From Trichomonas tenax (taxonomy: Eukaryota > Parabasalia > Trichomonadida > Trichomonadidae): 24,897 nucleotides of DNA. Location: contig JALKBU010000781.1 of the NCBI GenBank assembly GCA_023091735.1, forward strand, positions 1-24,897, given 5' to 3'. Every line of letters starts with the position of its first letter. The first letter of the stretch is position 1. Made by a program: the position numbers and the translations under genes. Positions 23,805 through 24,897 of this stretch are shown in pieces. A model generated the notes under the pieces. The model was not told where the DNA came from and did not search any database. It saw nothing but the letters and a program-made list of their open reading frames with translations.

Positions 23805-24897
23805 ATGTTGCGTGGCATCAAACTTCCAAAAGAGTTTCAAAGCATAGACGTGAGAAATATTTGGTACAATGTCGTCGCTGAAGTCCACGGTGACATTCCT
23901 AAGGATGTTTACGCAGCAGTTCAAATCGGCCCATTTTTAGCATTCGATTTCAAGCCTAAAAGACAGACACATTTTATGCTATTTTTGCCAGATTACACAC
24001 CAGCGCCGAATGACTCATTTCCTAAAGATGTTGATTTAATATTAAATAATAATCCGTCAATAATTCAAAAATTATCATTCTCATCGGCAGAAGACAGTGC
24101 AAATTTCTTAGTGGCTTTCTTTGATATTTTAATGAAGACAGATCATCTTATAACAAATTTGCATATCGATAATTTCTTGAGAAGCAAGGAATGTGTTATT
24201 GCTCTCCCAGAATCATACACTCCTGAACGTGCTATTGGTGAAATTAAGAAGAAAGGTTTTGATTATTTTTTGGAATTACGAACAATCAATGGAAATACGC
24301 AAACAGTCGTTAACAACTATAGAATCCACGGAGAAATAGCTTGCCATCCCAATTTGACAAACTCGCTTTTCGGAAGACTTGAAAACATCATAAACACGAT
24401 GACACTTGCTGTAAGTGAAGGCGATCCACGTACTTTTTTCATGTGTGGCGGTCCAGCCGATGTGATGGACTGGGTCCTGCTGATATTCACTTTCAGCAGC
24501 CGCTCAAAAGGAAACAAGATGTCGCCTTCAAAACCAAAAGTTCCACCTGTATCAAAAGAGGCACAAGAGAGAGAAGCAAAGCGAATTCATAATCATTTTA
24601 TTGCTGGCGAAGAAGCCAGATTGAAAGCTGAAGAAGAAGCCAGATTGAAAGCTGAAGAAGAAGCAAGATTGAAAGCTGAAGAAGAAGCAAGATTGAAAGC
24701 TGAGGAAGAAGCCAGACTTAAGGCTGAAGAAGAAGCAAGATTGAAAGCTGAAGAAGAAGCCAGATTGAAAGCTGAAGAAGAAGCAAGATTGAAAGCTGAA
24801 GAAGAAGCCAGATTGAAAGCTGAAGAAGAAGCAAGATTGAAAGCTGAAGAAGAAGCCAGATTGAAAGCTGAAGAAGAAGCAAGATTGAAAGCTGAAG
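23805..24897 (+). CDS. Repeat protein with EEARLKAE tandem repeats (partial, runs off the window)
   Basis: The frame is open from the ATG at 23805 to the window end, 364 codons, with no stop yet. Residues 1-~235 look globular and mixed alpha/beta (starts MLRGIKLPKEFQSIDV; includes VYAAVQIGPFLAFDF, then FFMCGGPADVMDWVLL); no family is recognised. A basic linker (~236-268) leads into a tandem 8-residue repeat, EEARLKAE, present 12 times before the window ends. The repeat is highly charged and should form one long helix or coiled coil. An initiator-like TCATTTTTTTCA just upstream supports the start. The globular head plus long helical rod suggests a structural or scaffold role, which is inference. 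Confidence 0.85.
   Translation, partial: MLRGIKLPKEFQSIDVRNIWYNVVAEVHGDIPKDVYAAVQIGPFLAFDFKPKRQTHFMLFLPDYTPAPNDSFPKDVDLILNNNPSIIQKLSFSSAEDSANFLVAFFDILMKTDHLITNLHIDNFLRSKECVIALPESYTPERAIGEIKKKGFDYFLELRTINGNTQTVVNNYRIHGEIACHPNLTNSLFGRLENIINTMTLAVSEGDPRTFFMCGGPADVMDWVLLIFTFSSRSKGNKMSPSKPKVPPVSKEAQEREAKRIHNHFIAGEEARLKAEEEARLKAEEEARLKAEEEARLKAEEEARLKAEEEARLKAEEEARLKAEEEARLKAEEEARLKAEEEARLKAEEEARLKAEEEARLKAE
24609..24897 (+). repeat. 24-bp coding tandem repeat with a 48-bp higher-order pattern
   Basis: Twelve 24-bp units encode EEARLKAE with almost no nucleotide change. The Ala codon is GCC or GCA in the order C C A A C A C A C A C A, so from unit 5 on the units alternate as 48-bp dimers. Units 4-5 carry the other variants (GAG; CTT AAG). 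The array continues past the window. Confidence 0.95.

Noticed and set aside
23561..23881. 106-codon plus-strand ORF
   Set aside because: Overlaps the start of the repeat-protein gene in another frame; that gene has an initiator and coding-like sequence to the window end.
24609..24897. CRISPR-like array
   Set aside because: The repeats are contiguous, in frame and coding, with no spacers.

Overview
The window looks like nuclear DNA of a trichomonad (parabasalid protist, Trichomonas/Tritrichomonas type). The non-coding DNA is very AT-rich. The genes have no introns, and Thr and Pro codons are mostly ACA and CCA. Several start codons lie only 10-50 bases downstream of a sequence close to the trichomonad initiator (TCAYTWYTCATTA). 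The gene content also fits: a eukaryotic ribosomal protein, an ankyrin-repeat protein, a glycogen-degrading beta-amylase and an anaerobe-type FMN/Fe-S oxidoreductase. The species is inferred, not proven.

Layout. 0.4-1.0 kb: K/E-rich AT-hook protein (-). 1.27-1.94 kb: ribosomal protein uS3/RPS3 (+). 2.5-3.8 kb: PIAS/Siz-type SUMO-ligase-like protein (+). 4.4-5.0 kb: two short, very AT-rich convergent ORFs, perhaps remnants of a large DNA transposon. 5.15-7.04 kb: gene-free stretch rich in dyads, with an inverted-repeat pair and a tRNA-like relic. 7.25-7.95 kb: chromo-shadow-domain protein (+). 8.8-10.1 kb: secreted GH14 beta-amylase (+). 10.4-11.2 kb: coiled-coil protein (+). 11.2-15.8 kb: essentially gene-free, holding a 22-bp perfect palindrome, a possible ncRNA island and short repeats. 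15.8-16.9 kb: PreA/dihydropyrimidine-dehydrogenase-like flavoprotein (-). 17.8-19.2 kb: ankyrin protein (-). 19.4-20.86 kb: decayed tandem AAA+ ATPase pseudogene (+). 21.66-23.1 kb: PP2A B56 regulatory subunit (+). 23.8 kb to the end: a gene running off the window, with a long 24-bp (8-residue) tandem repeat (+).

The genes look like independent single-gene transcription units, not operons. RPS3, beta-amylase and the flavoprotein use C-ending codons and end in TAAA, which suggests high expression. The most striking signal not explained by the genes is an 11-bp element, TTTACATG(T/A)CA. It occurs about ten times exactly and about nine more times with one mismatch, always between genes and often near promoters, and once forms a 21-bp palindrome before RPS3. 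A second element, AAAAGTGACAAT, recurs four times. Three chromatin- or SUMO-related genes (AT-hook, PIAS-like, chromo-shadow) lie within 7.5 kb of each other, but no functional link is shown.
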